A DNA stretch of 45,113 nucleotides from contig CALEAD010000029.1 in NCBI GenBank assembly GCA_937943625.1, positions 1 to 45,113 on the forward strand. The letters run 5' to 3'. Below are positions 1-9,060 of this stretch, piece after piece. The notes under the pieces are model-generated. The model did not search any database. It was given only the letters and a program-made list of their open reading frames with translations, and was not told the DNA's origin. This DNA comes from an uncultured Anaerolineae bacterium (GTDB taxonomy: Bacteria > Chloroflexota > Anaerolineae > Promineifilales > Promineifilaceae). Both the position numbers and the translations under genes were made by a program. The first letter of the stretch is position 1. The number at the start of each line of letters is the position of its first letter.

Positions 1-71
1 TCGCCCTTGCTGATCAGGGTTTCCAGAAAGTCTCGGTCGGTTTGTGTGAGTTGTACATGTTGTTTTTTCAT
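1..71 (-). CDS. IS630-family-like transposase, N-terminal fragment (runs off the left edge)
   Basis: Partial minus-strand reading frame opening with ATG at 69-71 and leaving the window at base 1. It gives about 23 residues beginning MKKQHVQLTQTDRDFLETL. A start of the form MKK-x-x-V-x-L-(T/S)-x-x-(D/E)R followed by a Leu-rich helix is what the N-terminal helix-turn-helix of IS630/Tc1-type transposases looks like. The DDE catalytic domain lies outside the window, so the family call rests on this short stretch plus the TA boundary of the element. An identical start lies at 45041-45113 in the opposite orientation. Confidence 0.55.
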   Translation of the reverse strand, partial: MKKQHVQLTQTDRDFLETLISKG

Positions 72-134
72 TCTGCCATTTTCAACCACCTGGCTGATTT
101 TGTCAAAATGTTCACCAATTTATTTTACGGAGTA
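1..134 (-). mobile_element. Inner end of IS630-like element, left copy
   Basis: Bases 1-134 are the exact reverse complement of 44978-45111. Identity stops right after a TA dinucleotide (133-134). IS630/Tc1 elements insert at TA and duplicate it, so the element proper is inferred to end at base 132 with CTCCGTAAAATAAATTGG reading inward on the minus strand. The untranslated leader between this end and the transposase ATG is about 60 bases. Only one end of the copy is in the window. Confidence 0.7.
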
Positions 135-170
135 GTAAGTATAGGTTAGATTTTGAAAGACATCCCCCTG

Positions 171-215
171 AATCGAAAAAGCAAAAGCCAGGCTCCTTAT
201 AAAAAAAGAGTCTGG
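171..215 (-). terminator. Probable intrinsic terminator of nrdJ
   Basis: The arms ccaggctc (188-195) and gagtctgg (208-215) pair with one mismatch around an A/T-rich loop. In the minus direction the stem is followed by CTTTTGCTTTTTCG, a T-rich tail. It lies about 35 bases beyond the nrdJ stop codon and before the insertion sequence. Confidence 0.5.
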
Positions 216-248
216 TTGCACAATTCCACCACAAGGGAAAGGGGGCGT

Positions 249-2567
249 TTAGTTGTCACAACTGCCAGCCAGGCAGGCAATTTCCTGCGCGGCTGTTGTC
301 AGGTCCTCTTCCTCGTAGCGGTAGATTTTCGAGAAGTCAATCTCTGGAAACTCTTTATTGAGCTGCTCATAGACTTCGCGCGTAATCTCTACATAGGGCA
401 TCTGATCGTACTGGGCGTCGAATGCGGGCAGAAAGGCCATGCCGCCAATTTTGTCCTGGTGCTCCCAAATCCACTTGATCAGGTCTATCACTTCTTCCGG
501 GCGGTAGGTAATGGTCACGCTGGGGTTATGTTCGGTGTAGTAGATTTTGTTTTGCAGCCAGAATTCACACTGTTGCAGGGCAGTGCGTTGGTTACGCGTT
601 ACGGCCGTTTCTGGCGACTTCACGGGGAAATGAACCACCCAGGTGTTGGCATTTTCGCGCGTCTGCCCATTTTCCGGGTCCATAGGCGCACCCGCATCGC
701 GCAGCACTTTCATGATGGGTGTGTGCGCGCCCACGCGCACATTGCGAATGTAGTAAGGCGCCCAACGCGCGTGCAGCCCTGATGAGGAATTAAGCAACTG
801 CGAGGAGTTGCCCGATGGCTTGACACAAGTCGTGGCGGCCGATTGGTTAATGCCCAACTGAGCGGCAACGCGACGGTTTGTCTCAATGACCACTGCTTTT
901 AGATGTGCTTGAATGTCCGGGTCTTGGGCGGCAGGGCTATCCATCTGGCCGTTCAGGTCTACGCCCAGCAGCCGCTCTTCAATGCAGTTTTGCTGCCACT
1001 GCGGCCGTAAGCCAGGAAAGTGGGTGGCCATGGATTGAATGGTGCCAATGATGGTTGCCAGTTCTGCCTTTTCGCTCAGGCTTTCGCGCGTATCCTCGGC
1101 GCGGGCGACGACGCTGGTAAGGTTGCAGAATTGATACGGCCGGAGAATGATCTCGCCACAGGGGTTCGTGCCAAATACAGCCGGTTTACGGCGTGACGGC
1201 CGTCCTGCAATAGCCGCGCGCCGGTTAAAAATGCCCGGCTCCCCGCGCCCAGACTCCACCATATCTAGCACAAAGCGCGTCACCTCAATCTGATCCAGTG
1301 CGCGCTCTGGCCACACGGCCGAATTGTTCGCATTCCAGCGCTGGCTGTTATTGCGCCAGAAGTCACCGTCTTTGCAGTGACGCATCTCCTGATCATCATA
1401 ATCAAACAGGGAAATCATTGCCGTGCGGCGCACGCCGCCAGAAACGGCCGCATCCCCCACGGCGCACATGATGTCATGCGCGTCTAGCGGGCGCAAAAAG
1501 CCACCCTGCCGCGCCAGGATGCGCGCGCGGGCAAAGTCCAGCATCTTGCGCAGCGGCTCCGGCCCCGAAGCGCGTCCGCCCTTCACGCGCAGCGGCGCAC
1601 CTGCCGGCCGCACCTGGGAATAATCAAAGACCACGTCGTCACCTTGAAACCAGGCTTCCAGGCCAATGCGCACCGCTTGCGCCCATCCTTCGGAAGAGTC
1701 TGGAATGACAAAAAGCTGCGGCTTACCTCCCTTTTGGCGGTGAATACGCGGGAACTGCTCGACATAACGACTTTCCACGGAAAAGCCAACGCCACAGCCA
1801 CTCATGGAGATAATCAGCGCCTCCACGAAGGAATCAATGCTATCTACAGGCAGGTATGAGCAGTTATAAATGGCAATGTTGTTACGCCGCGCCGCCGGGC
1901 CGGCCATGGCCAACAAGCGCATGGAGGGCATGACCTTCATTTGTAAAATGCCCTGGCGCACGCGCTCATACGTTTCTGGCGGCAGGCGATATTCAGAAAG
2001 CTCTTTCAGGAAGTCTACGGCGCGGTCAACTGTTTCAATCCAGGTTTCACGCCGGCCCAGCTCATAGTTAAAGCGGGAATATTTGTCATAAAACTGAAAT
2101 TTTTGCAGCTGCGTAGGAAAATATTGGTCAGATTGGGCAAAGGCCTGGCGCACTGACTCTGGAACAGGACGACGAGTGCGCATCTTGGCGTGTTCGGCAC
2201 GGTAAAGGATGTAGTGCTTGGCCGCTTCGTACTCGCCAGCCGCTTGCAGCGCCATTTCCACAATGTCTTGCACTTTTTCCACCGTGGGCAGGTCATACTT
2301 GGCAGCCACCACGTTGACTACCTGATGCGCCAGCTCTTCCACAGAGGTATGCGGCTCAACGCCCAGGCTGGCAAAGCATTTGCGCAGGGCATTCTCAATG
2401 CGCTGAATGTCAAAGGGAACAATACGGCCGTCGCGCTTGACGATCTGCTTCGGCACAGAAACCTTAAAGTAAATACTGTCCTTGCCAAAGGCAGCAGGGC
2501 CGTTTTTTCCGTTTGCCCCCTTAGCCCCTGCTTTGTTTATTTTACTTGTTTGTTCTTCTGCCAACAT
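249..2567 (-). CDS. nrdJ: Adenosylcobalamin-dependent (class II) ribonucleotide reductase
   Basis: 772 residues. The enzyme reduces ribonucleotides to deoxyribonucleotides using vitamin B12 instead of oxygen or a glycyl radical. An ATP-cone (KRDGRIVPFD, about residues 40-130) at the N terminus suggests allosteric activity control. The five cysteines expected of the monomeric RTPR type are present: C236 (YNCSYLP), C470 (NPCGE), C481 (FCNL, 11 residues after C470), and a C-terminal redox pair C765/C770 (ACLAGSC). RLLGVDLNGQMD is also family-typical. The start is ATG with AAGGAG eight bases upstream. It follows nrdR by 98 bases on the same strand, so the two probably share a transcript. Whether di- or triphosphates are used cannot be read directly, but the cysteine spacing fits the triphosphate reductase of Lactobacillus leichmannii. 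Confidence 0.93.
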   Translation of the reverse strand: MLAEEQTSKINKAGAKGANGKNGPAAFGKDSIYFKVSVPKQIVKRDGRIVPFDIQRIENALRKCFASLGVEPHTSVEELAHQVVNVVAAKYDLPTVEKVQDIVEMALQAAGEYEAAKHYILYRAEHAKMRTRRPVPESVRQAFAQSDQYFPTQLQKFQFYDKYSRFNYELGRRETWIETVDRAVDFLKELSEYRLPPETYERVRQGILQMKVMPSMRLLAMAGPAARRNNIAIYNCSYLPVDSIDSFVEALIISMSGCGVGFSVESRYVEQFPRIHRQKGGKPQLFVIPDSSEGWAQAVRIGLEAWFQGDDVVFDYSQVRPAGAPLRVKGGRASGPEPLRKMLDFARARILARQGGFLRPLDAHDIMCAVGDAAVSGGVRRTAMISLFDYDDQEMRHCKDGDFWRNNSQRWNANNSAVWPERALDQIEVTRFVLDMVESGRGEPGIFNRRAAIAGRPSRRKPAVFGTNPCGEIILRPYQFCNLTSVVARAEDTRESLSEKAELATIIGTIQSMATHFPGLRPQWQQNCIEERLLGVDLNGQMDSPAAQDPDIQAHLKAVVIETNRRVAAQLGINQSAATTCVKPSGNSSQLLNSSSGLHARWAPYYIRNVRVGAHTPIMKVLRDAGAPMDPENGQTRENANTWVVHFPVKSPETAVTRNQRTALQQCEFWLQNKIYYTEHNPSVTITYRPEEVIDLIKWIWEHQDKIGGMAFLPAFDAQYDQMPYVEITREVYEQLNKEFPEIDFSKIYRYEEEDLTTAAQEIACLAGSCDN

Positions 2568-2665
2568 GAACCTATCTCCTTACCACGTAATGAGCAAAAT
2601 AATGCCACGCAATCGCTGCGGGCTAACCGTCGCGAATGTGGCCGCAAACAACCGCCATTTGCAGT

Positions 2666-3115
2666 TTATTCACTTAAGAGTCGGTCAATTTCATGACGAA
2701 TAGATTCCAGGTCACCCAGACGTAAATAGACGATGGCATAGCGAATATAGGCTACTTCGTCTACTTCTTTGAGCTTGCTAATGACGCGATCACCCACAAA
2801 CCGGCTAGAAACTTCATCGCGCCCCACCTGCTGCAATTCTGCTTCTACTTCTCCGGCAATGCGCTCAATTTCGGACGCGGCCACCGGGCGCTTGGCACAA
2901 GAAACGCGCAACCCTGCTATCAGCTTGTCCCGGTCAAATTCCTCGCGCGTCCCATCCCGCTTGATGAGCAGGGGGGTGGCAAGAATCGGCCGTTCGTAAG
3001 AACTAAAGCGCCGGCCACATTGATCACAGACCCGCCGCCGCCGTGTGCCGCCACGCGCATCATGACTGGTATCTATGACGCTGGTTTTTTTATGATTGCA
3101 ATACGGGCACTTCAC
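2666..3115 (-). CDS. nrdR: Transcriptional repressor NrdR
   Basis: 149 residues, the normal length. The N terminus carries a zinc ribbon (CPYC near residue 3 and CDQC near residue 31), followed by an ATP-cone (KRDGTREEFDRDKLIAGL) that senses the ATP/dATP ratio. NrdR represses ribonucleotide reductase genes when dATP is high. Here it stands directly upstream of nrdJ, the expected target. The start codon is GTG at 3113-3115 with AGAGGA seven bases upstream. It lies downstream of ftsZ on the same strand but behind an ftsZ hairpin and its own promoter. Confidence 0.95.
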   Translation of the reverse strand: MKCPYCNHKKTSVIDTSHDARGGTRRRRVCDQCGRRFSSYERPILATPLLIKRDGTREEFDRDKLIAGLRVSCAKRPVAASEIERIAGEVEAELQQVGRDEVSSRFVGDRVISKLKEVDEVAYIRYAIVYLRLGDLESIRHEIDRLLSE

Positions 3116-3237
3116 GGCAAATCCTCTTTGTCAACGGCAAGCCTATTTCTGGGCTAAACAGCGGGTATTTAGATGAAATACGCCAGATATAGGGCTTGCT
3201 CATAAATATACCCCCACATCTGGCAGTAACGCAGGGC

Positions 3238-3266
3238 ATTATAACACGGGGATAGGGTCAGAGCAA
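3238..3266 (-). promoter_or_regulatory. nrdR-nrdJ promoter (TTGCTC-17-TATAAT)
   Basis: On the minus strand TTGCTC (3261-3266) is followed after exactly 17 bases by a consensus TATAAT (3238-3243). Downstream of it, near 3184-3215, two A/T-rich words (ccagatatagggc and cataaatatacccc) lie about 20 bases apart. They loosely recall the tandem NrdR boxes, which would let the repressor control its own operon. The box match is weak; the promoter match is good. Confidence 0.6.
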
Positions 3267-3315
3267 GTTAGATTTGCGCAAAAAAACCTTAAAAGTTGCG
3301 AGGGCGATTTTTGCT

Positions 3316-3398
3316 CTGGTTGGATGGTTGGATGGATGGTTGGTTGGATGGATGGTTGGTTGGTTAGTTGGTTGCAATTGCCAACCAACTAACCAACC
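3316..3398. repeat. GGTT/GGAT microsatellite ending in a 17-bp hairpin behind ftsZ
   Basis: A run of GGTT and GGAT tetranucleotides ends in a perfect inverted repeat: left arm ggttggttagttggttg (3358-3374), seven-base loop caattgc, right arm 3382-3398. The right arm lies two bases beyond the ftsZ stop codon. A stem this long could end transcription or protect the ftsZ message, although no T-run follows it. Related GGTT words recur at 36668-36700. Confidence 0.7.
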
Positions 3399-3400
3399 TG

Positions 3401-4567
3401 TTATTTGCTGCGCTTGCGCAAAAAGGCGGGGATGTCCAGGTCGTTAAGCGGGAACCTGGGCTCTTCGCTGCGCGCAGGTACAGTTGTTGACGGGCGAGAC
3501 GCGGGCACAGAAGCGGGTGCAGGGGGCGTGTATACTGGCGGGCGCTGCGTCACTGGCCGCCGTTCCGTCGGACGCGCCATCTGGCGCACTACCGGTCCGG
3601 TGTGTTCAAAACCGGTAGCAATCACGGTAATGCGAATTTCGTCTTGCATCGTCTCATCAATAACCGCGCCAAAGATCAGGTTGACGTCTGGATGCGCTGT
3701 CTCACGAATGATAGAAGCCGCCTGATTAATCTCGTACAGGCTCATATCGCGCCCGCCGGTTACGTTGAAGAGGATGCCGCGCGCGCCGTCAATGGTCACA
3801 TCCAGCAAACGACTAGAGAGCGCCTGCTCGGCAGCCTGGCGCGCCCGCTCGTCGCCAGAGCCACGCCCAACGGCCATCAGCGCCGCACCACCCATAGACA
3901 TGATTGCCTGTACGTCGGCAAAGTCCAGGTTGATCAGCCCCGGAACGGTAATCAGTTCGCTAATGCCCTGAATGCCCTGGCGCAATACGTCATCCGCCAG
4001 GCGAAAAGAATCCAGCAGCGACATGCGCTTGTCAGCCATTTCCAGCAGACGATCATTGGGAATGACGATGAGCGTATCCACATACTCTTTCAGGGCTTCA
4101 ATGCCCGCTTCCGCCGCACGCAGGCGCTGTGACCCCTCAAAAGTAAACGGCCGTGTCACCACACCAATAGTCAATGCGCCCTCTTCACGGGCTGCCTTGG
4201 CCACAATGGGTGCGGCGCCTGTACCTGTGCCCCCGCCCATCCCGGCCGTCACAAACACCATATCCGAGCCGTGCAGCGCCTCGTGCAGTATATCCACCGA
4301 CTCTTCGGCCGCCTTCGCGCCTATCTCCGGGTTTCCGCCAGAGCCTAAGCCGCGCGTGGTGCGTTCGCCAATCTGAATCTGCTGGCGCGCGCGACTTCCC
4401 TTCAAAGCCTGGCTATCTGTATTAATGGTAATGAAGTCAACCCCCACGATGTTTTCTTCAATCATGCGGTTGACGGCATTTCCGCCGGCCCCACCCACTC
4501 CCACAACGCGGATGAGCGCGGAGCCTTCGGTTGCTGGCATACGCTGTACTGATTTGACATTGTTCAT
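3401..4567 (-). CDS. ftsZ: Cell division GTPase FtsZ
   Basis: 388 residues. The tubulin homologue that polymerises under the membrane to form the division ring. The GTP-binding signature GMGGGTGTG is at residues 109-117 and the T7 synergy loop NLDFADV at 213-219. A variable Pro-rich linker (about 335-370) leads to the C-terminal peptide [10 protein letters not shown] that binds FtsA and other partners. The ATG is preceded by AGGGG eight bases upstream. It is the last gene of the dcw cluster. A 204-base gap from ftsA (4568-4771) is long for this operon and could hold an ftsZ-specific promoter, but I could not identify a convincing one. Confidence 0.97.
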   Translation of the reverse strand: MNNVKSVQRMPATEGSALIRVVGVGGAGGNAVNRMIEENIVGVDFITINTDSQALKGSRARQQIQIGERTTRGLGSGGNPEIGAKAAEESVDILHEALHGSDMVFVTAGMGGGTGTGAAPIVAKAAREEGALTIGVVTRPFTFEGSQRLRAAEAGIEALKEYVDTLIVIPNDRLLEMADKRMSLLDSFRLADDVLRQGIQGISELITVPGLINLDFADVQAIMSMGGAALMAVGRGSGDERARQAAEQALSSRLLDVTIDGARGILFNVTGGRDMSLYEINQAASIIRETAHPDVNLIFGAVIDETMQDEIRITVIATGFEHTGPVVRQMARPTERRPVTQRPPVYTPPAPASVPASRPSTTVPARSEEPRFPLNDLDIPAFLRKRSK

Positions 4568-4771
4568 TGTTTCACCCCTCTACTCAGTCTGGACTTTTCA
4601 GGGTCTTGTGGTGGCGGATCAGCGTGAAACCTAAAGTGTGAAACGTGCTGAAAGCTCTTTACACATTTCGATTCCCGATTAAGCCACAAAACACCAATCG
4701 TCCTTGCAGTTTTTAATCAGATGGTTTGCCAGCAAGCAGCACCTTGCCCAATCCATCCCCACCTCACACAA

Positions 4772-5998
4772 TCAATTTGCATCCGGCAACAGCGCGCGCA
4801 ACAGGCCGCCGAAACGGCGCGACCAGGGACGCCCTGCCTGCGCCGGACGGGGGCGATATGCCCCTTGCCCACTCATGGCCCAGCGCAACAGCCCCACGCC
4901 TGTGGCGTAGGCGGGGCTTTGCAGCGCATCTACCAAACCTACCAGGTTGCGCGGCGGCGCCACGCGCGCGGGCACATTCAGCACCCGCTCAGCCACCTGG
5001 GTAATGCCGCGCAGTTGCGCTGAGCCACCAGTAAGCACAATGCCAGCGGGCAGCAGACCATCGTAGCCAGAACGCTGAATCTCTTGCAGAATGAGCTGGA
5101 AAATTTCGTCCACACGCGCTTCGATAACCCGCGCCAGGTCTTGCCGCCCAACCTGAATTTTTTCGCCACCAAATGGCTCCACCGTAAAGACATAGTCCGG
5201 GTCAATCTCGTCTGGCCGGCAGTCGCCAAACCGGATTTTCACGTCCTCAGCCACTTCATAGGGGGCACGCAGGCCAATGGCAATGTCATTGGTAATGTGG
5301 TACCCCCCTACGGGAATCACTTTGGTATGCCAGACACTGCCCTGCATGTATAGGGCAATGTCAGTGGTACCCCCACCAATGTCGGCGACAATCACGCCCA
5401 TTTCTCTCTCATTTGCTTCCAGTACTGCTTCTGCCGAGGCGATCGCGTTCAGCACATACTCATTGGTGGTAATACCAACGTTATCGGTGCAGGTGGCCAG
5501 GTTTTGCAACGCGGAAGAAGCAGCGGTGATGATGTGCGCCTCTACTTCCAGGCGAAAGCCGTGCATACCCAGGGGGCTGCGCACACTATCTTGTTCGTCA
5601 ATGGTGTAACTGCGCGGAATGAGGTGAACAATCTGGCGGTTGTGCGGCACGGGAACGGCCTGCGCCGCATCCAGGGCGCGGGCAATATCCTGAGCGGAAA
5701 CGCCGGTATCGCTGCGGGCGATGGCAACGGCGCCACGGCTGTTGACGCAGCTTATGTGTTCACCCGCCATGCTGACAAATGCCTGGGAAAGGTGATACCC
5801 GGAGGTCTGTTCCGCGGCTTCGACGGCTTTGGCAATGGCCAGGGAAGCTTCACCTACGTCTATGATCATGCCTTTGCGCATGCCGCGTGCGGGAACGATG
5901 CCCAGCCCAATAATTTGCAACTGGCGCTCGCGCACGGCGCCAACCAGGGCACAAATTTTGGTGGTGCCAATGTCCAGGGCAAAAATGATCTCTTCCAT
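4772..5998 (-). CDS. ftsA: Cell division protein FtsA
   Basis: 408 residues. An actin-like ATPase that tethers FtsZ to the membrane and recruits later division proteins. Phosphate-1 (ALDIGTTK, residues 7-14) and phosphate-2 (ADIGGGTTDIALY) motifs are visible. The C terminus (RRFGGLLRALLPDAN) is the amphipathic membrane-targeting helix. A longer frame opens upstream, but the family start MEEIIFALDIGTTK at 5998 has AGGA about eight bases before it and is chosen. The gene follows ftsQ closely. Confidence 0.96.
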   Translation of the reverse strand: MEEIIFALDIGTTKICALVGAVRERQLQIIGLGIVPARGMRKGMIIDVGEASLAIAKAVEAAEQTSGYHLSQAFVSMAGEHISCVNSRGAVAIARSDTGVSAQDIARALDAAQAVPVPHNRQIVHLIPRSYTIDEQDSVRSPLGMHGFRLEVEAHIITAASSALQNLATCTDNVGITTNEYVLNAIASAEAVLEANEREMGVIVADIGGGTTDIALYMQGSVWHTKVIPVGGYHITNDIAIGLRAPYEVAEDVKIRFGDCRPDEIDPDYVFTVEPFGGEKIQVGRQDLARVIEARVDEIFQLILQEIQRSGYDGLLPAGIVLTGGSAQLRGITQVAERVLNVPARVAPPRNLVGLVDALQSPAYATGVGLLRWAMSGQGAYRPRPAQAGRPWSRRFGGLLRALLPDAN

Positions 5999-6029
5999 GC
6001 AGTTCCTTTCGCCGTGCGCTCTTTGGCGC

Positions 6030-6944
6030 TTATTGGGCGCGGTAGTATGGTTTCTCCTGGTTGCTGACGCTGACGTAGATGGGCGTAAGGCTACGCGCCA
6101 GCAGGTGCTGGATGATGGTTTCGTAGACGACGAGCTTTTGCGCCATGTCTGTGCCGACGCCAAAGTAGGCGCGCCAGCCACGGCCGTCTTGATAACTTAA
6201 TCCTTCGGCGGGGCTGAAGTAAAGCTGCTCGATGTTGGGGCGCAGCTGGCGCAGTTGCAGCGCGCCGGCCAGGGCATCTGGGGGAATGAAGGGGGATGTG
6301 GGCTGGTCAACGGCCGTTTCTGCACTGCGCACCAGTCTGGGCCGCTCAGAAATAATGGTGAGCAGCCCCGCGTCGAAGCTGCGCGCGGGATAAACACGGC
6401 CGTTTGCCGTCACCCAATAATCCACTCCGCCCTCGCGCCAGATAGCAATCGGGCTATCCTCCGTCACCTCAATCAACACCTCATTCGGCCAGTGCACAGT
6501 GACGGTAGCTGACAAAACCCCGGGCACAGCACCGATCCGTTCGGCCGCATCAGCCGGGTTGACAGCAAAGACGTGGCTGCCACCCAGGCTACTCGCATTC
6601 ACAATCTCCGTGGCGGGAATGACACTTGTGCCATGCACCGGCACTGTGGTCAGATAAAAGTTCACGTCCATGCCCACCAGGTACAAAGCCCAGATAGACA
6701 GCAGTAGCAAAGAGAGGCTAATCCAGCGGGAAGAAAAAATTGCCTGCTTCACTGCCTGCGTAGAAATGCGCACCGGCTGGCGATTGCGCAAGCGGCGCTG
6801 GCGCGCCGTGCGCGGCACTTGCAGTTGTGCCGGGCTGATGACGTGTGCTGTCTGCAGGCGGCGCATTTTTGGCTGCTTGCGCAGGCGCTGCCCACTATTT
6901 TGGGTGCGTAATGGGGTGGGTTGCAGCTTCCGTCTCATACTCAC
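6030..6944 (-). CDS. ftsQ: Cell division protein FtsQ
   Basis: 304 residues. A bitopic membrane protein that links early and late divisome components. A basic cytoplasmic segment of about 70 residues precedes one membrane span (SLSLLLLSIWALYLVGMDV). It is followed by a POTRA domain (VHGTSVIPATEIVNAS... VLSATVTVHWPNEVLIEVTE) and the FtsQ beta domain. The reading frame begins with GTG directly after the ddl stop; an ATG two codons further in (6938) is an equally good start. The long basic head is more typical of Gram-positive DivIB/FtsQ than of the E. coli protein. Confidence 0.9.
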   Translation of the reverse strand: MSMRRKLQPTPLRTQNSGQRLRKQPKMRRLQTAHVISPAQLQVPRTARQRRLRNRQPVRISTQAVKQAIFSSRWISLSLLLLSIWALYLVGMDVNFYLTTVPVHGTSVIPATEIVNASSLGGSHVFAVNPADAAERIGAVPGVLSATVTVHWPNEVLIEVTEDSPIAIWREGGVDYWVTANGRVYPARSFDAGLLTIISERPRLVRSAETAVDQPTSPFIPPDALAGALQLRQLRPNIEQLYFSPAEGLSYQDGRGWRAYFGVGTDMAQKLVVYETIIQHLLARSLTPIYVSVSNQEKPYYRAQ

Positions 6945-8090
6945 CTACTCATCTTCTGGCGCCGGTTGGGCAGAGAGCGGCGCCGGCTGTTTCTCTGCGT
7001 GCCGCTCCAGCGCCAGGGCAATCAGGCGATCAAGCAGCGCAGGGTAACTCAAACCGCTGGCTTCCCACAGCTTGGGGTACATGGAAATGCGCGTGAAGCC
7101 AGGGATTGTGTTGATTTCATTGATATAGACCTGACCACTCTCTTTATCAAGCAGGAAATCCACCCGCCCCAGGCCGGCGCAATCTACTGCTTTATAGGCG
7201 CGTATGGCCAGATCGCGCAAGGCGTCGGCTAAGGCTGCGGGAATGTCGGCGGGAATGATCAGCTCCGTATACTCGTCGGAGTCTGGCTCGGCCAGGTATT
7301 TAGCGGCGTAATCGTAAAATTCGCGGCGCGGGCAAATTTCGCCCACCACACTGGCAATGGGGTCATCGTTGCCCAGCACCGATATTTCCAGTTCGCGGGC
7401 GTTAATGCCCTGCTCCACAACAAGGCGACGGTCGTAAACGGCCGCTTCGTGCAGCCCCTTTTCCAATTCGGCGCGGTTGCGGCATTTGCTAATGCCCACA
7501 CTAGAGCCAAGATTGGCCGGCTTAGTAAAGATGGGATAGTACAGGGCAGCTTCGATCTGCGCCAGGACGGCAGACGGCCGTTTGCGCCAATCCGACCGGT
7601 TCACCAGCAGCCAGGGCAAGATTGGCAGCCCGTTGGCGGCCATCACCTGCTTAAAGATCGCCTTGTCCATACCCACAGCCGAGCCAACCACGCCCGCGCC
7701 CACGTAAGGCAGCCCCGCCAATTCCAACAATCCCTGCACCGTGCCATCCTCCCCATAAGGCCCGTGCAGCACGGGGAAAACGACATCCAGGTGCGCCAGT
7801 TCGGTCAGGGCAGCTGGCTGCTCGCCGCGCTGCTCTATCTGCAGCAGCGCCGCGACCTGCGGGTCTGGCAGCAGCGCCACCGGGCGCGCTGCCGGGTTGC
7901 CCTGCGTCAGCGCCGCCAAGGCATCCCCCACCAGCCAACGGCCGTTCTTATCAATGCCCACCGGCACGACCTCATACCGCGTTGCGTCTAGCGCCGCCAT
8001 TACCGAGCGCGCCGACCGCAGAGACACCTCATGCTCCCCAGAACGGCCGCCAAAGATGACACCCACGCGGATTTTTTGCCCAGAACTCAT
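6945..8090 (-). CDS. ddl: D-alanine--D-alanine ligase
   Basis: 381 residues. Joins two D-alanines with ATP to make the dipeptide that MurF adds to the wall precursor. It has an ATP-grasp fold with the family landmarks GGRSGEHEVSLRSA near the N terminus, HGPYGEDGTVQG, the omega-loop motif EFYDYAAKYL, and the metal-binding INEINTIPGFT near the C terminus. The tyrosine of the YDYxAKY loop predicts a D-Ala-D-Ala rather than D-Ala-D-lactate product, so vancomycin-type resistance is not indicated. The next gene, ftsQ, begins immediately after its stop. Confidence 0.96.
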   Translation of the reverse strand: MSSGQKIRVGVIFGGRSGEHEVSLRSARSVMAALDATRYEVVPVGIDKNGRWLVGDALAALTQGNPAARPVALLPDPQVAALLQIEQRGEQPAALTELAHLDVVFPVLHGPYGEDGTVQGLLELAGLPYVGAGVVGSAVGMDKAIFKQVMAANGLPILPWLLVNRSDWRKRPSAVLAQIEAALYYPIFTKPANLGSSVGISKCRNRAELEKGLHEAAVYDRRLVVEQGINARELEISVLGNDDPIASVVGEICPRREFYDYAAKYLAEPDSDEYTELIIPADIPAALADALRDLAIRAYKAVDCAGLGRVDFLLDKESGQVYINEINTIPGFTRISMYPKLWEASGLSYPALLDRLIALALERHAEKQPAPLSAQPAPEDE

Positions 8091-8102
8091 CTATCTCTCC
8101 TG

Positions 8103-9056
8103 CTACTGCTCAAACCGCCAATCTCCGACCAGCTCGATCTCTAGCTCCATCTCCACACCAAACTGCTCGCGCACCGAGTTCCATGCTTCGGCCAACAGCG
8201 CGCGAATATTTTCAGCCGTGGCATCCTCGTCATTGACAAAAAAGTTAGCGTGCTTTTGCGAAATCTGCGCGCCGCCCACGCGATACCCCTTCAACCCGGC
8301 CGTTTCGATGAGATAACCGGCATAATAATTTTCCGGGTTCTTAAACATGGAACCACAGCTTGCGCCACCGGGCTGCGTCTGCTTGCGGTGCGTGGTAAAT
8401 GCTTCGGCGCGCGCCGCCAATGCCTGTGGATCGGCCAACGTCAGCGAAAGTTCGGCAGAAAGCACTACGCGCCGCCAGATTTCTTTGCCATGTTCGCGCT
8501 TGAGGATGCTGTCCCGATAGGCATACTGCATCTCTTCGTTGCTGTAAATGCGCGTTCCGCGCCCCGGCTCCCAAATGGCGGCGGCGCGCAGGTTGCTGTT
8601 CATGTCAGCGCCGTGCGCGCCCGCGTTGCCCACAACCGCGCCGCCGACTGTGCCGGGCACACCCACAGCCCACTCCAGCCCGCCCAACCCTTTGGAAACG
8701 CACTGGCGCGCCAGCGCTGAGAGATTGGCGCCCGATTCAGCGATGCAGATGACGCCAGCGCCGGTGTGGCGAAAGGTTACGTTTTTGGCTTTGTTTAGAA
8801 TCACCAGCCCACGTATGCCCGCATCGGAAACGACAATATTCGAGCCGCCACCAAGAATGAAGTAGGGGATGCGCTGGGCATAAGCCGTCTCCACGGCCGT
8901 TTCCAGTTCCGCCGCACTGTTTACCACCAGAAACAGTTCCGCCGGACCGCCCACCCGCGCCGACGTGTAGCGCGAAAGGGGAACACCAACCTGCAACTGG
9001 GCGCCAAAAAGCTCGCGAAAGCGCTCTACTGCCCGCAGTGATGTGGTTACGTTCAT
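8103..9056 (-). CDS. murB: UDP-N-acetylenolpyruvoylglucosamine reductase MurB
   Basis: 317 residues from the start at 9056. The FAD enzyme reduces enolpyruvyl-UDP-GlcNAc to UDP-MurNAc with NADPH. FAD-binding landmarks YTSARVGGPAEL and GVPGTVGGAVVGNAGAHG are present, as are the catalytic serine region GASCGSMFKNP and GLKGYRVGGAQIS. The frame remains open upstream to 9143, which would overlap murC by about 80 bases. MNVTTSLRAVERF, beginning four bases after the murC stop, is the more likely start. Confidence 0.94.
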   Translation of the reverse strand: MNVTTSLRAVERFRELFGAQLQVGVPLSRYTSARVGGPAELFLVVNSAAELETAVETAYAQRIPYFILGGGSNIVVSDAGIRGLVILNKAKNVTFRHTGAGVICIAESGANLSALARQCVSKGLGGLEWAVGVPGTVGGAVVGNAGAHGADMNSNLRAAAIWEPGRGTRIYSNEEMQYAYRDSILKREHGKEIWRRVVLSAELSLTLADPQALAARAEAFTTHRKQTQPGGASCGSMFKNPENYYAGYLIETAGLKGYRVGGAQISQKHANFFVNDEDATAENIRALLAEAWNSVREQFGVEMELEIELVGDWRFEQ

Positions 9057-9060
9057 AACG

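Noticed and set aside
153..782. Plus-strand 209-codon frame opposite the 3' end of nrdJ
   Set aside because: It is antisense to well-conserved nrdJ codons, shows no known family pattern, and long antisense frames are common here because of GC-rich codon use.
4568..4771. A strong ftsZ promoter in the ftsA-ftsZ gap
   Set aside because: Several A/T-rich words exist but no pair of -35 and -10 boxes with acceptable spacing could be settled by eye.
6945..8090. D-Ala-D-Lac (vancomycin-resistance type) ligase
   Set aside because: The omega loop reads EFYDYAAKYL with the tyrosine typical of D-Ala-D-Ala ligases.
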